Below, piece by piece: positions 9,801-17,474 of a stretch of 64,000 nt of DNA. The DNA comes from Chryseobacterium limigenitum (GTDB lineage: Bacteria; Bacteroidota; Bacteroidia; Flavobacteriales; Weeksellaceae). The stretch covers positions 186,001-250,000 of the forward strand of contig NZ_FPKW01000002.1 in the NCBI RefSeq assembly GCF_900114875.1, in the 5' to 3' direction. How positions within the stretch are numbered: the first letter of the stretch is position 1; each line of letters begins with the position of its first letter. A program made the translations under genes and the position numbers. The notes under the pieces were generated by a model, which was not told the DNA's origin, made no database searches, and saw only the letters and a list, made by a program, of their open reading frames with translations.

Positions 9801-11187
9801 AAGCGCCGGAGCAGAAGTTCAGAAACCTTTGGCAACCGTGGTTATCGGAGGATTACTCTCCGCAACTTTTCTTACTTTGTTTGTATTGCCAATGTTGTAT
9901 ATTATTTTTAATTCTAAAATTAATATTAAAGATAAATTGCTGAAAAAGCCTTTAACAGTAATCATTTTAATAGGAAGTTTATTTTTAGGTCAAAATTTTA
10001 AAGCGCAAAGTTCAAGAGAAATTTCATTGAATCAGGCAATAGAATTGTTACAGGAAAATAATCCTTCTATAAAAGCAAAGGATCTCAATATTCAGTCTTC
10101 TGAGGCATTGAAGCCAACCGCAAAAGAAATTCCTAAATTGGATTTCAGCACACAGCTCGGACAATATAACAGTCCGAAATTTGATCAGTCTTTTGCTGTT
10201 TCGCAAACCATTCCGTTTCCCACTTTGTTTAAAGCCAGAAAGGAATTAATTCAGGAAGAAATTAAAGCCAAAAAGATTGAAAAACTGGTTACCGAAAATG
10301 AGTTGATCAAACAGGTTAGATCTTATTTTTATCAGATTGAATATTTGCAGTATAATCAATCAAAACTGCAATACCTCGATAGTTTGTATGGCGATTTTAT
10401 CAGAATTGCAACAGTGAGATTTAAAGCAGGAGATATTAAAAAAATAGAAATCAACACCGCGGAAACGCAGAAAGGAGAGATTAATCTTTTGTTTCAGCAG
10501 AATAAAGTCTACTTAAATAATGCTTATAAAAATTTAAAGGTTTTATTGAATACAGATGAAGAGATTTCCATTCCTGATTCTCAAAAATATGAGCCTTTAA
10601 AAGTTGAATATCTTCTAGACAGCGCAACGGTTTCCAATCATCCGTCGATCCAGATTTTTAAACAAAATATGGAAGTATTGGAAAAAAATAAAAATGTTGA
10701 AAAGGTGCAGGGATTACCGGATTTTAGTATCGGATATACTAATCAGTCTTTGATAGGTTTCCATACTTTAAATGGACAGGAAAAATACTATGGCGCTGAA
10801 AATAGATTTAATTCTGTAAGTATCGGAGTGGCTATTCCATTGACTTTCGGTGCTACAAAAGCAAGAATAAAATCGCTGGAATACCAAAAGCAGATGGAGG
10901 AAAAGAACGCGAAGTTTCAGCTGCAACAATTGGATGTTCAACTAAAAAATTCGTTCAGCCAGTATCAGCAGGATGTTCAGCAATATCAATACTATTTAAA
11001 TCAGGCAATTCCTAATGCGAAAAGTATTGTAAAAGCCGCTCAGTTAGGCTATAAAACAGGAGAGATCTCTTATATAGAATATTTGTTTGCACTTCAAACA
11101 GCAACCAATATCGAGCTGAAATATTTGCAATCCATTCAACAGGTGAATCAAACTGTTGTCAACATTAATTCTTTAATCAACAAATAA
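6823..11187 (+). CDS. czcA: CzcA-type RND heavy-metal efflux pump fused to a TolC/CzcC-like outer-membrane channel
   Basis: 1454 residues from a GTG start. Residues 1 to ~1035 are an HME-RND proton/metal antiporter. The TM4 signature has D400, D406 and E413 (AIDFGLIVDGAVIIVE), the Zn/Co/Cd/Ni pattern rather than the Cu/Ag (CusA) one. After the last pump helix comes a signal-like hydrophobic stretch (about residue 1042, TVIILIGSLFLG), then ~395 residues of TolC/CzcC-like outer-membrane efflux protein (SLNQAIELLQENNPSIKAKD onward, with long helices). One chain would thus supply both the inner-membrane pump and the outer-membrane channel. The adaptor gene starts 1 bp after the stop. Confidence 0.93.
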   Translation: MLDKIIKFSIQNKIIIGIMTLLLTIWGSWSATRLPIDAVPDITNNQVQIITVCPTLAGQEVEQLVTFPIEQSIATVPDIEETRSISRFGLSVITVVFKDKVDVYFARQLINERLKQAEENIPKGIGTPELAPVSTGLGEVYQYILHPKKGSEKKYNAKDLRTMQDWIVSRQLYGTEGVAEVNSFGGELKQYEVAVNPNRLKAMGVSVADIFTSLEKNNQNTGGAYIDKKPNAYFIRGIGLATSIEDVKNIAVKNTGNIPVFIKDVADVRFGYATRYGAMTYNGQTDAVGGVVMMLKGANSNDVVNRIKEKIPTIQKSLPADIVIEPFLDRTDLVDRAISTVEKNLIEGALIVIFVLVVFLGNFRAGLIVASAIPLSLLFALGMMNVFGVSANLMSLGAIDFGLIVDGAVIIVEATLHHLGLRKSVQKLTQSEMDEEVFLSASKIRGSAAFGEIIILIVYIPILTLVGIEGKMFSPMAKTVGFAILGALILSLTYIPMMCALFLSKKASYKENFSDKMMNWLQKIYQPLLQKAIKIKYVIVGLTVVLFSISALIFSRMGGEFIPQLQEGDFAFHCILPQGSSLSQSIETSMQASRLIKQFDEVKMVVGKTGSAEVPTDPMPPEATDLIIVLKPQKEWKSKKSYTELSDEITEKLEVIPGVFFEANQPIQMRFNELMTGIRQDVAVKIFGENMDTLSIYADKVSKVIQNVDGATSPQVERVGGLPQINVTYDRTRIANYGLNVEDVNNVLSTAFAGKTAGQIFENERRFDLVVRLDSLYRTDIEDVSNLMVPTNTGIQVPLSQVANIEYKLGPAQISREAGKRRIVIGFNVKGRDVESVVNDIQGKLTKEVKLPSGYYFTYGGQFENLKEASQRLMIAVPVSLLLIFMLLYFTFHSFKQATLIFTAIPMSAIGGIFALLLRGMPFSISAGIGFIALFGVAVLNGIVLIGTFNQLEKDGVTDVFKRVIEGTKTRLRPVLMTATVASFGFLPMAISTSAGAEVQKPLATVVIGGLLSATFLTLFVLPMLYIIFNSKINIKDKLLKKPLTVIILIGSLFLGQNFKAQSSREISLNQAIELLQENNPSIKAKDLNIQSSEALKPTAKEIPKLDFSTQLGQYNSPKFDQSFAVSQTIPFPTLFKARKELIQEEIKAKKIEKLVTENELIKQVRSYFYQIEYLQYNQSKLQYLDSLYGDFIRIATVRFKAGDIKKIEINTAETQKGEINLLFQQNKVYLNNAYKNLKVLLNTDEEISIPDSQKYEPLKVEYLLDSATVSNHPSIQIFKQNMEVLEKNKNVEKVQGLPDFSIGYTNQSLIGFHTLNGQEKYYGAENRFNSVSIGVAIPLTFGATKARIKSLEYQKQMEEKNAKFQLQQLDVQLKNSFSQYQQDVQQYQYYLNQAIPNAKSIVKAAQLGYKTGEISYIEYLFALQTATNIELKYLQSIQQVNQTVVNINSLINK

Positions 11188-11188
11188 A

Positions 11189-12412
11189 ATGAAATTAAAA
11201 TTTAATATCATCATACTTATTCTTCTGGCATTATTTCTAACGAGTTGTGGAAAATCTGAAAAAGCAGAAGAACCAAAAGAGAAAATCGAAGAACACTCAG
11301 AAAATGAAAGTTCGGAGTTTGCAGAACTGACGCAAGAGCAAATGAATGCAGTTGGAATTTCGTTGGGACAAATTGAAATGAAGGAACTCACCTCTGTCGT
11401 TAAAGCCAACGGAGGATTGAGTGTTCCCAATAATAATAAAGCCAGCGCAACTTCTTTATATGGAGGCGTAATTAAGACATTGAATGTTCAGGTCGGAGAT
11501 TATGTAAAAAAAGGGCAGGTAATTGCCACGATTGCTAACCCTGAGTTTATTCAGCTACAGGAAGATTATTTAACTACAGGAAGTAGGATCACTTTTGCAG
11601 AACAGGAATACAGAAGGCAGAGAGAACTTTTCGATAACGATGCCGGAGCGAAAAAAAATCTACAAAATGCGGATGCAGAGTTAAAAACTTTAAGAACAAG
11701 AAGAGCTTCTTTGCAAAGACAGATTCAGATGATGGGAATCAGCCCTGGAAATGTTTCTAATAAGAATTTAAGATCCGGACTTGCCGTTACTGCGCCAATC
11801 AGCGGAACAATCAGTAATATTTTACTCCAGATCGGAAGTTATATTGATGTTTCATCGCCTGTTGCAGAAATTGTTGATAACAGTTCGTTACATCTCGATT
11901 TACAGGTTTTTGAAAAAGATTTGCCATCGATAAAAGTGGGACAGAAAATTCATTTTACTTTAACCAATAATCCGGTGGAAGAATATGATGCTGAGGTCTA
12001 CAGCATTGGAACGGCTTTTGAAAATCAAAGTAAAACCATTCCGATTCATTGCAAAGTAAAAGGAAATAAAAACGGTTTGATTGATGGAATGAATGCTACC
12101 GCAGTGGTAAGTTTAGATAATAAATTAATGTCTGCTGTTCCTAACACAGCCATTACAAGTGCTGACGGGAAAGATTATATTTTTCTTGTAAATGATAAAA
12201 AAACAGAAAATCATAAAGATGAAAAATCTCACGAGAAGCACAATGAAAAAACGATTAACTTTGAGAGAATAGAAGTAGTGAAAGGAACCTCAGAAATGGG
12301 TTATACAGCAATTACGCCTGTAAAATCTATTCCGGAAGGAACAAGAATCGCAACAAAAGGTGCATTTTTCATTAATGCTAAACTGACAAATTCGGGAGAA
12401 CACGAACATTAA
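11189..12412 (+). CDS. czcB: RND efflux periplasmic adaptor (membrane-fusion protein, CzcB-like)
   Basis: 407 residues, lipoprotein signal with the Cys in ALFLTSCGKS. It has the usual adaptor order: a lipoyl-like half (GGVIKTLNVQVGDYVKKGQV), a helical hairpin (LTTGSRITFAEQEYRRQREL), the second lipoyl half (TAPISGTISNILLQIGSYID) and a beta-barrel region. A His/Glu/Lys-rich segment near residues 340-355 (ENHKDEKSHEKHNEK) could bind metal. It bridges the CzcA pump and its channel, is translationally linked to the pump gene (1 bp gap), and is followed after 12 bp by the regulator. Confidence 0.93.
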   Translation: MKLKFNIIILILLALFLTSCGKSEKAEEPKEKIEEHSENESSEFAELTQEQMNAVGISLGQIEMKELTSVVKANGGLSVPNNNKASATSLYGGVIKTLNVQVGDYVKKGQVIATIANPEFIQLQEDYLTTGSRITFAEQEYRRQRELFDNDAGAKKNLQNADAELKTLRTRRASLQRQIQMMGISPGNVSNKNLRSGLAVTAPISGTISNILLQIGSYIDVSSPVAEIVDNSSLHLDLQVFEKDLPSIKVGQKIHFTLTNNPVEEYDAEVYSIGTAFENQSKTIPIHCKVKGNKNGLIDGMNATAVVSLDNKLMSAVPNTAITSADGKDYIFLVNDKKTENHKDEKSHEKHNEKTINFERIEVVKGTSEMGYTAITPVKSIPEGTRIATKGAFFINAKLTNSGEHEH

Positions 12413-12424
12413 TTTTCAAATATT

Positions 12425-12844
12425 ATGAAAAAAGACATTGAAAATAAATTAATCGATAAAAATACCAAGCCTACAAGCATGAGGATTTTGGTCTATGATT
12501 TTTTGAGTTCTCAGGAAGCTGCTTTGTCGTTATCAGAAATTGAAAATTATTTCGACAATGCCGACCGAACCACAATTTATCGAACATTAAAAACCTTTGA
12601 GGAAAAAGGAATTGTTCACAGTATTCAGGAAAATACAACGACAAAATATAAGCTTTGTCATGATGGTTGCGACGAGACAACACATAAAGACTGGCATCTT
12701 CATTTTTACTGTAAAATTTGCAAGCAGACGACTTGCAAAGAAGATATTTCAATCCCTGAAAATATTCAGACCAGTTTCAGGATCGATGAAATAAGACTTT
12801 TCGCCAAAGGAATCTGTGAAAACTGTCTGGAAAGTTTGCAATAG
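12425..12844 (+). CDS. Fur-family transcriptional regulator
   Basis: 139 residues: winged helix (TSMRILVYDFLSSQEAALSL, DRTTIYRTLKTFEEKGIVHS) followed by a dimerisation/metal domain with two CxxC pairs (YCKICKQTTCKED and CENCLE) that would hold structural zinc. Fur-family members repress metal genes when loaded with Fe, Zn or other metals. Its place between the exporter and the ATPase suggests it controls this island, perhaps Zur-like, but no operator could be assigned with confidence. Start ATG is 12 bp after the adaptor stop. Confidence 0.9.
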   Translation: MKKDIENKLIDKNTKPTSMRILVYDFLSSQEAALSLSEIENYFDNADRTTIYRTLKTFEEKGIVHSIQENTTTKYKLCHDGCDETTHKDWHLHFYCKICKQTTCKEDISIPENIQTSFRIDEIRLFAKGICENCLESLQ

Positions 12845-12889
12845 TATTGCATTGAGTTTAGACCTAATTTTGATTAAAATTATTCAGTT

Positions 12890-14842
12890 ATGGAAGAATG
12901 TTGCAGTACAAAACCTAAAAAAGAGCACAATCATAGTCATGAAGGTCACGATCATGACCATTCTCATGATACGGGAGATCAATCTGCTTTTCAGATGTTT
13001 CTTCCTGCGATCATCTCTTTTTCTTTATTTTTAATAGGAATCGCTTTAGATAATTATATTAAAACCAGTTGGTTTACAGGCTGGGTTCGCTTGGTCTGGT
13101 ATTTAATTGCCTATATTCCGGTGGGACTTCCTGTGTTAAAAGAAGCCTACGAAAGCATTACTAAAGGCGATGTTTTTTCAGAGTTTTTCTTAATGGGAAT
13201 CGCAACCGTAGGCGCTTTTTCAATAGGAGAATATCCGGAAGGAGTTGCTGTAATGCTTTTCTATTCTGTGGGTGAAGTTTTTCAGGCGATGGCGGTGACC
13301 AGAGCAAAAAGTAATATCAAATCTTTACTCGATCAGCGTCCCGATGAGGTTACGATTTTGAAAGATGGAAAACCTGAAACGGTAAAAGCAGAAACGGTAA
13401 ATATTGGAGAAATCATTCAGTTAAAATCTGGTGAAAAACTAGGATTAGACGGTGAATTGCTATCCGAAAAAGCTTCCTTCAATACTTCTGCGCTTACGGG
13501 AGAAAGTAAGCCGGATACAAAAACAAAGGGTGAAACGGTGCTGGCTGGAATGATCAATCTAAATACAGTAAGTGAGGTAAAAGTAACAACAGCGTATAAA
13601 GATAGCAAACTGAGCAAGATTTTAGAGATGGTTCAAAATGCAACTGCCCAAAAAGCTCCGACCGAATTATTTATCAGAAAATTTGCCAAAGTGTATACGC
13701 CAATTGTCGTGTTTTTGGCAATTGGAATTACTTTGTTACCTTACTTTTTTGTGGACGATTATCAGTTCAGAGATTGGTTGTACAGAGCATTGGTATTCTT
13801 GGTAATCTCTTGTCCATGTGCTTTAGTAATTTCAATTCCATTAGGATATTTTGGTGGAATCGGAGCGGGCAGCCGAAACGGAATTTTGTTTAAAGGGAGT
13901 AATTTCTTAGATGTTCTGGCGAATGTTCAAAATGTAGTGATGGACAAAACCGGAACCATGACGGAAGGTGTTTTTAAAGTTCAGGAGGTTGATTTTAAAA
14001 ATGAATTCAATAAAGATGAAATTTTAAAATTTGTCAATGCCTTAGAAAGTAAAAGTTCTCATCCTGTTGCAACAGCGATTCATGATTTTGTAGGAGAGAT
14101 TGATCATTCTGTTCAATTAGAAAATGTAGAGGAAATTGCAGGTCATGGCTTAAAAGCAACCATCAATGGAAAAGAATTATTGGTTGGGAATTTCAAATTA
14201 ATGGATAAGTTCAATATCAAATACGACATCCAGCCTGAAAATATTGTCTACACGTTGATTGCCATTGCTTATGATAAACAGTTTGTAGGTTATCTTACGA
14301 TTGCGGATTCTATTAAAGCTGATGCTCAATTAACCATCAATAAATTAAAAGCTTTGAATGTACAAACCACCATGTTGAGTGGAGACAAAACTTCAGTGGT
14401 GGAATTTGTGGCCGATCAATTGGGTATTCAAAATGCTTTTGGAGATTTACTTCCCGAAGATAAGGTGAATAAAGTTAAAGAGATTAAATCCAAAAATCAA
14501 ACCGTAGCTTTTGTAGGAGATGGAGTAAATGATGCACCGGTTGTTGCGTTAAGCGACGTAGGAATCGCCATGGGCGGATTAGGAAGTGATGCAACCATTG
14601 AAACCGCAGACGTCGTAATTCAGGATGACATGCCGAGCAAAATTCCAATGGCAATCAATATAGGAAAGCAAACGAAAAAAATAGTCTGGCAGAATATTAT
14701 TCTTGCATTTGCAGTAAAAGCGGTTGTTTTAGTATTGGGAGCTGGTGGTTTAGCAACCATGTGGGAAGCTGTTTTTGCGGATGTTGGAGTTGCTTTACTG
14801 GCTATTTTAAATGCTGTCAGAATTCAGAAAATGAAGTTTTGA
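12890..14842 (+). CDS. zntA: P1B-type heavy-metal ATPase (Zn/Cd/Pb-type exporter)
   Basis: 650 residues. In place of an HMA domain the N-terminus has CC plus a His-rich run (HNHSHEGHDHDHSHD). Core motifs: TGES loop (ALTGES, ~202-206), CPC at 308-310, phosphorylated D352 in DKTGTMTEG, the SSHPVA histidine, and GDGVNDAP. Near the end a lysine (FAVKAVVLVLG) and an aspartate (FADVGVALLAILNA) match the P1B-2 (ZntA) metal site rather than the copper one, so Zn2+, Cd2+ or Pb2+ is the likely substrate. It lies 45 bp after the Fur-family gene and complements the RND pump by clearing the cytoplasm. Confidence 0.93.
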   Translation: MEECCSTKPKKEHNHSHEGHDHDHSHDTGDQSAFQMFLPAIISFSLFLIGIALDNYIKTSWFTGWVRLVWYLIAYIPVGLPVLKEAYESITKGDVFSEFFLMGIATVGAFSIGEYPEGVAVMLFYSVGEVFQAMAVTRAKSNIKSLLDQRPDEVTILKDGKPETVKAETVNIGEIIQLKSGEKLGLDGELLSEKASFNTSALTGESKPDTKTKGETVLAGMINLNTVSEVKVTTAYKDSKLSKILEMVQNATAQKAPTELFIRKFAKVYTPIVVFLAIGITLLPYFFVDDYQFRDWLYRALVFLVISCPCALVISIPLGYFGGIGAGSRNGILFKGSNFLDVLANVQNVVMDKTGTMTEGVFKVQEVDFKNEFNKDEILKFVNALESKSSHPVATAIHDFVGEIDHSVQLENVEEIAGHGLKATINGKELLVGNFKLMDKFNIKYDIQPENIVYTLIAIAYDKQFVGYLTIADSIKADAQLTINKLKALNVQTTMLSGDKTSVVEFVADQLGIQNAFGDLLPEDKVNKVKEIKSKNQTVAFVGDGVNDAPVVALSDVGIAMGGLGSDATIETADVVIQDDMPSKIPMAINIGKQTKKIVWQNIILAFAVKAVVLVLGAGGLATMWEAVFADVGVALLAILNAVRIQKMKF

Positions 14843-14976
14843 TGAGGTTGGAAAAAGAAAGATAGATGCTGGAAGATTATCGAGGTTTAAGTATCATATA
14901 AAAAAGGGTTAAATTATCAATAGGAATGGGCTTTAGCCCGTTTTTTTATTAAACTATTCTATTGGCTTTAGCCAAA
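14843..14976. repeat. Mosaic of intergenic hairpin repeats; first hairpin a likely terminator
   Basis: Starts with a purine-rich fragment related to the 16678-16759 repeat (GAGGTTGG and GATGCTGGAAG). Two GGCTTTAGCC hairpins follow: GGGCTTTAGCCC at 14928-14939 with a T-run directly after, which could terminate the ATPase transcript, and TTGGCTTTAGCCAA at 14962-14975. The paired AGGAATGGGCTTTAGCCC / CTATTGGCTTTAGCC arrangement looks like a dispersed repeat rather than a unique site. Confidence 0.6.
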
Positions 14977-14988
14977 ATCTAATTTACC

Positions 14989-15074
14989 TCCTACAGATTA
15001 CACAGATTTACACAGATGATTGCGCATATTTTCTTTTATAAAAATTAAAACATAAATATCTGTGTAATCCGTGG
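14989..15074. repeat. Inverted-repeat element, ACAGATTACACAGAT family
   Basis: Left arm CTACAGATTACACAGATTTA (14991-15010), right arm ATATCTGTGTAATCCGTGG ending near 15073; the right arm reversed reads CCACGGATTACACAGATAT. The arms enclose about 45 bp of A/T-rich DNA. No coding potential. It resembles the short dispersed inverted repeats seen in many Flavobacteriia genomes. Confidence 0.65.
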
Positions 15075-15134
15075 GAAATAAAAAAAATATCAATGACTTT
15101 CATCATAAATCAATCATAAAAGAATTTTGAACAG

Positions 15135-15142
15135 TATATTTG
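15135..15142 (+). promoter_or_regulatory. -7 box (TATATTTG) before the small CKGKC protein
   Basis: TATATTTG matches TAnnTTTG and lies 17 bp before the TTG start at 15159. No good TTTG -33 box is present at the right distance, so expression may need an activator. Confidence 0.45.
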
Positions 15143-15158
15143 TACTACAAAATTACAA

Positions 15159-15521
15159 TTGAAGTTTTTCATTTCCATATTCGTTATTTTCACCATTGCA
15201 TTACGACCTGTTTTGCCATTGGTAAATTATGCGGTAAACTATGACTACATTGTAAAAAATCTTTGCGAAAACAGAAACGTTCCTCAATCTACCTGTAAAG
15301 GAAAATGCTACGTCGAAAAAGAATTAGCAAAAACAGAAAAACAATCCAACAATTCTCAAAATATTAAAATTGCGGGATTGGATGTTTTCTTATCTAACGA
15401 AATATTTTTATTTTCAAATAAAAACCTGTCAGATATTTCAACGAAAAATCCTGATTCTGACGAACATAATTTTCATATTTCAGAATATTCTTCCCGAATA
15501 TTTCGTCCTCCTTTAGTTTAA
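15159..15521 (+). CDS. Small membrane/exported protein with CKGKCY motif, paralogue 1
   Basis: 120 residues from a TTG start; no ATG exists near the N-terminus. An N-terminal hydrophobic helix (FFISIFVIFTIALRPVLPLV) is followed by YAVNYDYI, a Cys (NLCEN), then CKGKCYVEKELAKTEK. The C-terminus is IFRPPLV. It clearly resembles the protein at 17475-17843 (same RP-x-LPLV, YAVNYDYI, CKGKCY, KELAKT and IFRPP elements in order). Function unknown; the paired cysteines and setting beside YHS, SCO and SOD genes suggest a metal-related envelope role, which is inference. Confidence 0.75.
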   Translation: MKFFISIFVIFTIALRPVLPLVNYAVNYDYIVKNLCENRNVPQSTCKGKCYVEKELAKTEKQSNNSQNIKIAGLDVFLSNEIFLFSNKNLSDISTKNPDSDEHNFHISEYSSRIFRPPLV

Positions 15522-15580
15522 TTTTTTTAAAACTGAATTTTTAGTTGAATTTAATATTGAAATAAACTTAGCTGTCAATT

Positions 15581-15653
15581 GCTGAGTGTAACGCCCTTGC
15601 GAACGTGTAAGTGTGAGGTTTGTAAAAAACTTGCGAACCTTGCGTTTAAAATA
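15581..15653. repeat. Intergenic repeat, CTTTGCG family, copy 2
   Basis: GCTGAGTGTAACGCCCTTGC at 15581-15600 and ACTTGCGAACCTTGCGTTTA near 15629-15648 match the core of the repeat at 6692-6803, in the same orientation. It sits between the small CKGKCY gene and the YHS gene. Confidence 0.65.
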
Positions 15654-15728
15654 ATTCAGCATTAAATTTAGTTTAAAAAATCAACCAATTTCATTCAATA
15701 CTAACATTAATTTCAATTTTAAATTAAA

Positions 15729-16004
15729 ATGAAATCAAAAATTATTTTAACGGCACTATTGTCTGTTTCATTAATGGCTTGTGCCCAGGAAACGCCCAAA
15801 GTAAAGCATAAAAAGACACCTCCATCGTCAAAATCAAACACTAAAAGTGTAAAATTTGCCAACGTTGAGGACCCGATTTGTCACATGCCAACGGAAGCAG
15901 AAATGAAAGATACAGCGGTCTATAAAAATAAAACGTACGGTTTTTGCAGTGCTTACTGTAAGGACGAGTTCAAAAAAAATCCGGAGAAGTATGTCCAAAA
16001 ATAA
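15729..16004 (+). CDS. YHS-domain lipoprotein
   Basis: 91 residues. The lipoprotein signal ends in SLMACAQ, so it is envelope-anchored. The YHS motif follows: DPICHMPTEAEMKD, YGFCSAYCKDEFKKNPEKYV. The Cys, Met and paired Cys residues are typical metal ligands of this domain, found in copper and heavy-metal proteins. Its last 14 bp overlap the SCO gene, so the two are translationally coupled and probably handle the same metal. Confidence 0.9.
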   Translation: MKSKIILTALLSVSLMACAQETPKVKHKKTPPSSKSNTKSVKFANVEDPICHMPTEAEMKDTAVYKNKTYGFCSAYCKDEFKKNPEKYVQK

Positions 16005-16674
16005 TAAAACCAATAAAAGTGCAAAGCGCAAAGTAATTATTCCGCTTGCTGTTATTGCTTTACTTTTCTTGGGTATCGGGGTCGGGGTGAGTTATTTTAA
16101 AAGGAATTTATATACCGTAATGAAGGTTCCGGATTTTGAACTAACCGATCAAAACAACAAGAAAATTACCAATAAAGATATGCTTGGAAAAGTCTATCTG
16201 GTAGAATTTTTCTTCAGCAGATGTCCTACCATTTGTCCTGTGATGAATAGTAATATGAGAGCAATCGAAGATGATATAAATAATCCTGATTTTGGAATTA
16301 TTTCCATAAGTATAGATCCGGAGAATGATACTCCCGAATTATTGAAGCAACATGCCAAAAGAATTGGAGTAAAATCTCCCAACTGGCATTTCTTAACAGG
16401 AAATAGATATTATATCGGGAAGGTTGCAGATCAGTTCAATATTTATGTTGGTGACAAAGAAGATGAGGGAGAAAATCTTAATCACAGTGGAATGATTGCT
16501 CTCGTAGATAAAGAAGGGAATATTCGATGCAGATACAATAAGGATAATATGCCGATTTTATATTATTCTGGTTTAAATTATGAAGATGCAGAAGGAAAGG
16601 TCCCAAAATTGACGGGTAAATATCACCCTGACAGAGAAATTTTGATCGAGGATATTAAGAAACTATTGAAGTAA
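15991..16674 (+). CDS. SCO1/SenC family copper chaperone-like thioredoxin-fold protein
   Basis: 227 residues. The ATG at 15991 is preferred to the more upstream in-frame start because it gives a proper N-terminal anchor (helix ~14-34) and overlaps the YHS gene by only 14 bp. The periplasmic thioredoxin-like domain carries C78 and C82 (RCPTICPVMN) and H165 (NLNHSGM), the three Cu ligands of SCO proteins. These deliver copper to cytochrome oxidase CuA or act as thiol reductants. No oxidase genes are nearby, so a role in envelope copper or redox balance within this island is plausible. Confidence 0.93.
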   Translation: MSKNNKTNKSAKRKVIIPLAVIALLFLGIGVGVSYFKRNLYTVMKVPDFELTDQNNKKITNKDMLGKVYLVEFFFSRCPTICPVMNSNMRAIEDDINNPDFGIISISIDPENDTPELLKQHAKRIGVKSPNWHFLTGNRYYIGKVADQFNIYVGDKEDEGENLNHSGMIALVDKEGNIRCRYNKDNMPILYYSGLNYEDAEGKVPKLTGKYHPDREILIEDIKKLLK

Positions 16675-16677
16675 ATA

Positions 16678-16759
16678 GGTTTGGAAGTTGGAAGCGGGAG
16701 GCTGGAAGTCATATACTAACTGTTATAACTTCTCTCTTCCATCATCAAGCTTCCAACCT
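16678..16759. repeat. Imperfect inverted repeat, GGAAGTTGGAAG family
   Basis: Left arm from AGGTTTGGAAGTTGGAAG (16678) and right arm ending CAAGCTTCCAACCT (16759) are imperfect reverse complements around a short A/T centre. A degenerate fragment lies at 14846-14876. It fills the spacer between the SCO gene and the superoxide dismutase gene. Confidence 0.55.
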
Positions 16760-16796
16760 AAAGGATAATATTGTTTAACCACAAAAACAAAACATT

Positions 16797-17471
16797 ATGA
16801 AGATTATGAAAATAGCTGCTCTAAGTGCTGTTTTTGCAGCGCAGTTTGCGTTCGCACAGTTTAAGCAGACGCCTTTACCGTATGCATACAATGCGCTGGA
16901 AGGCTCTATTGATGCACAAACAATGGAGATCCATTATTCAAAACATGCGGCAGCCTATGTAGCTAATTTGAATAAAGCAATTGCGGGAACTCCACAGGAA
17001 AAACAAACTTTATTTCAGATTCTTTCTCAGGTTTCTAAATCGACTCCTGCAGTAAGAAATAATGCGGGTGGACACTATAACCACGAGCTTTTCTGGACGA
17101 TGCTTACGCCTGAAAAAAATACGCAACCTTCAGCAAAATTAGCGAAAGCAATTACGGAAAGCTTCGGAAGTATGGATGCTTTCAAAGAAAAAATGGGTAA
17201 AGCGGGAGCAGATCGTTTCGGCTCTGGATGGGCTTGGCTTTCTGTGGATAAAAACGGAAAATTATTTGTTTCTTCAACGCCAAATCAGGATAATCCGTTA
17301 ATGGATGTTGTGGAAGAAAAAGGAACTCCGATCTTAGGAATTGATGTTTGGGAACATGCTTATTATTTGAAATATCAAAACAAAAGAGCAGATTATCTTG
17401 CCGCGATCTGGAATGTGCTCAACTGGAAATCAGTGAGCCAAAGATATGAAGACGCAGTAAGCAAAAAATAA
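16797..17471 (+). CDS. sodA: Exported Fe/Mn superoxide dismutase
   Basis: 224 residues with a cleavable signal peptide (ALSAVFAAQFAFAQ), so it works in the periplasm or outside, unlike the usual cytoplasmic enzyme. It converts superoxide to O2 and H2O2. The metal ligands are visible in their family motifs: His in IHYSKHAAAYV, His in GGHYNHELFW, and Asp plus His in GIDVWEHAYYLKY. The CKGKCY paralogue gene starts 3 bp after the stop, forming a two-gene unit. The start ATG at 16797 may be replaced by the one at 16806. Confidence 0.94.
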   Translation: MKIMKIAALSAVFAAQFAFAQFKQTPLPYAYNALEGSIDAQTMEIHYSKHAAAYVANLNKAIAGTPQEKQTLFQILSQVSKSTPAVRNNAGGHYNHELFWTMLTPEKNTQPSAKLAKAITESFGSMDAFKEKMGKAGADRFGSGWAWLSVDKNGKLFVSSTPNQDNPLMDVVEEKGTPILGIDVWEHAYYLKYQNKRADYLAAIWNVLNWKSVSQRYEDAVSKK

Positions 17472-17474
17472 TTC

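Noticed and set aside
12816..13034. 72-codon + frame at the Fur/ATPase junction
   Set aside because: Overlaps both real genes in another frame and disrupts the ATPase start region; no support.
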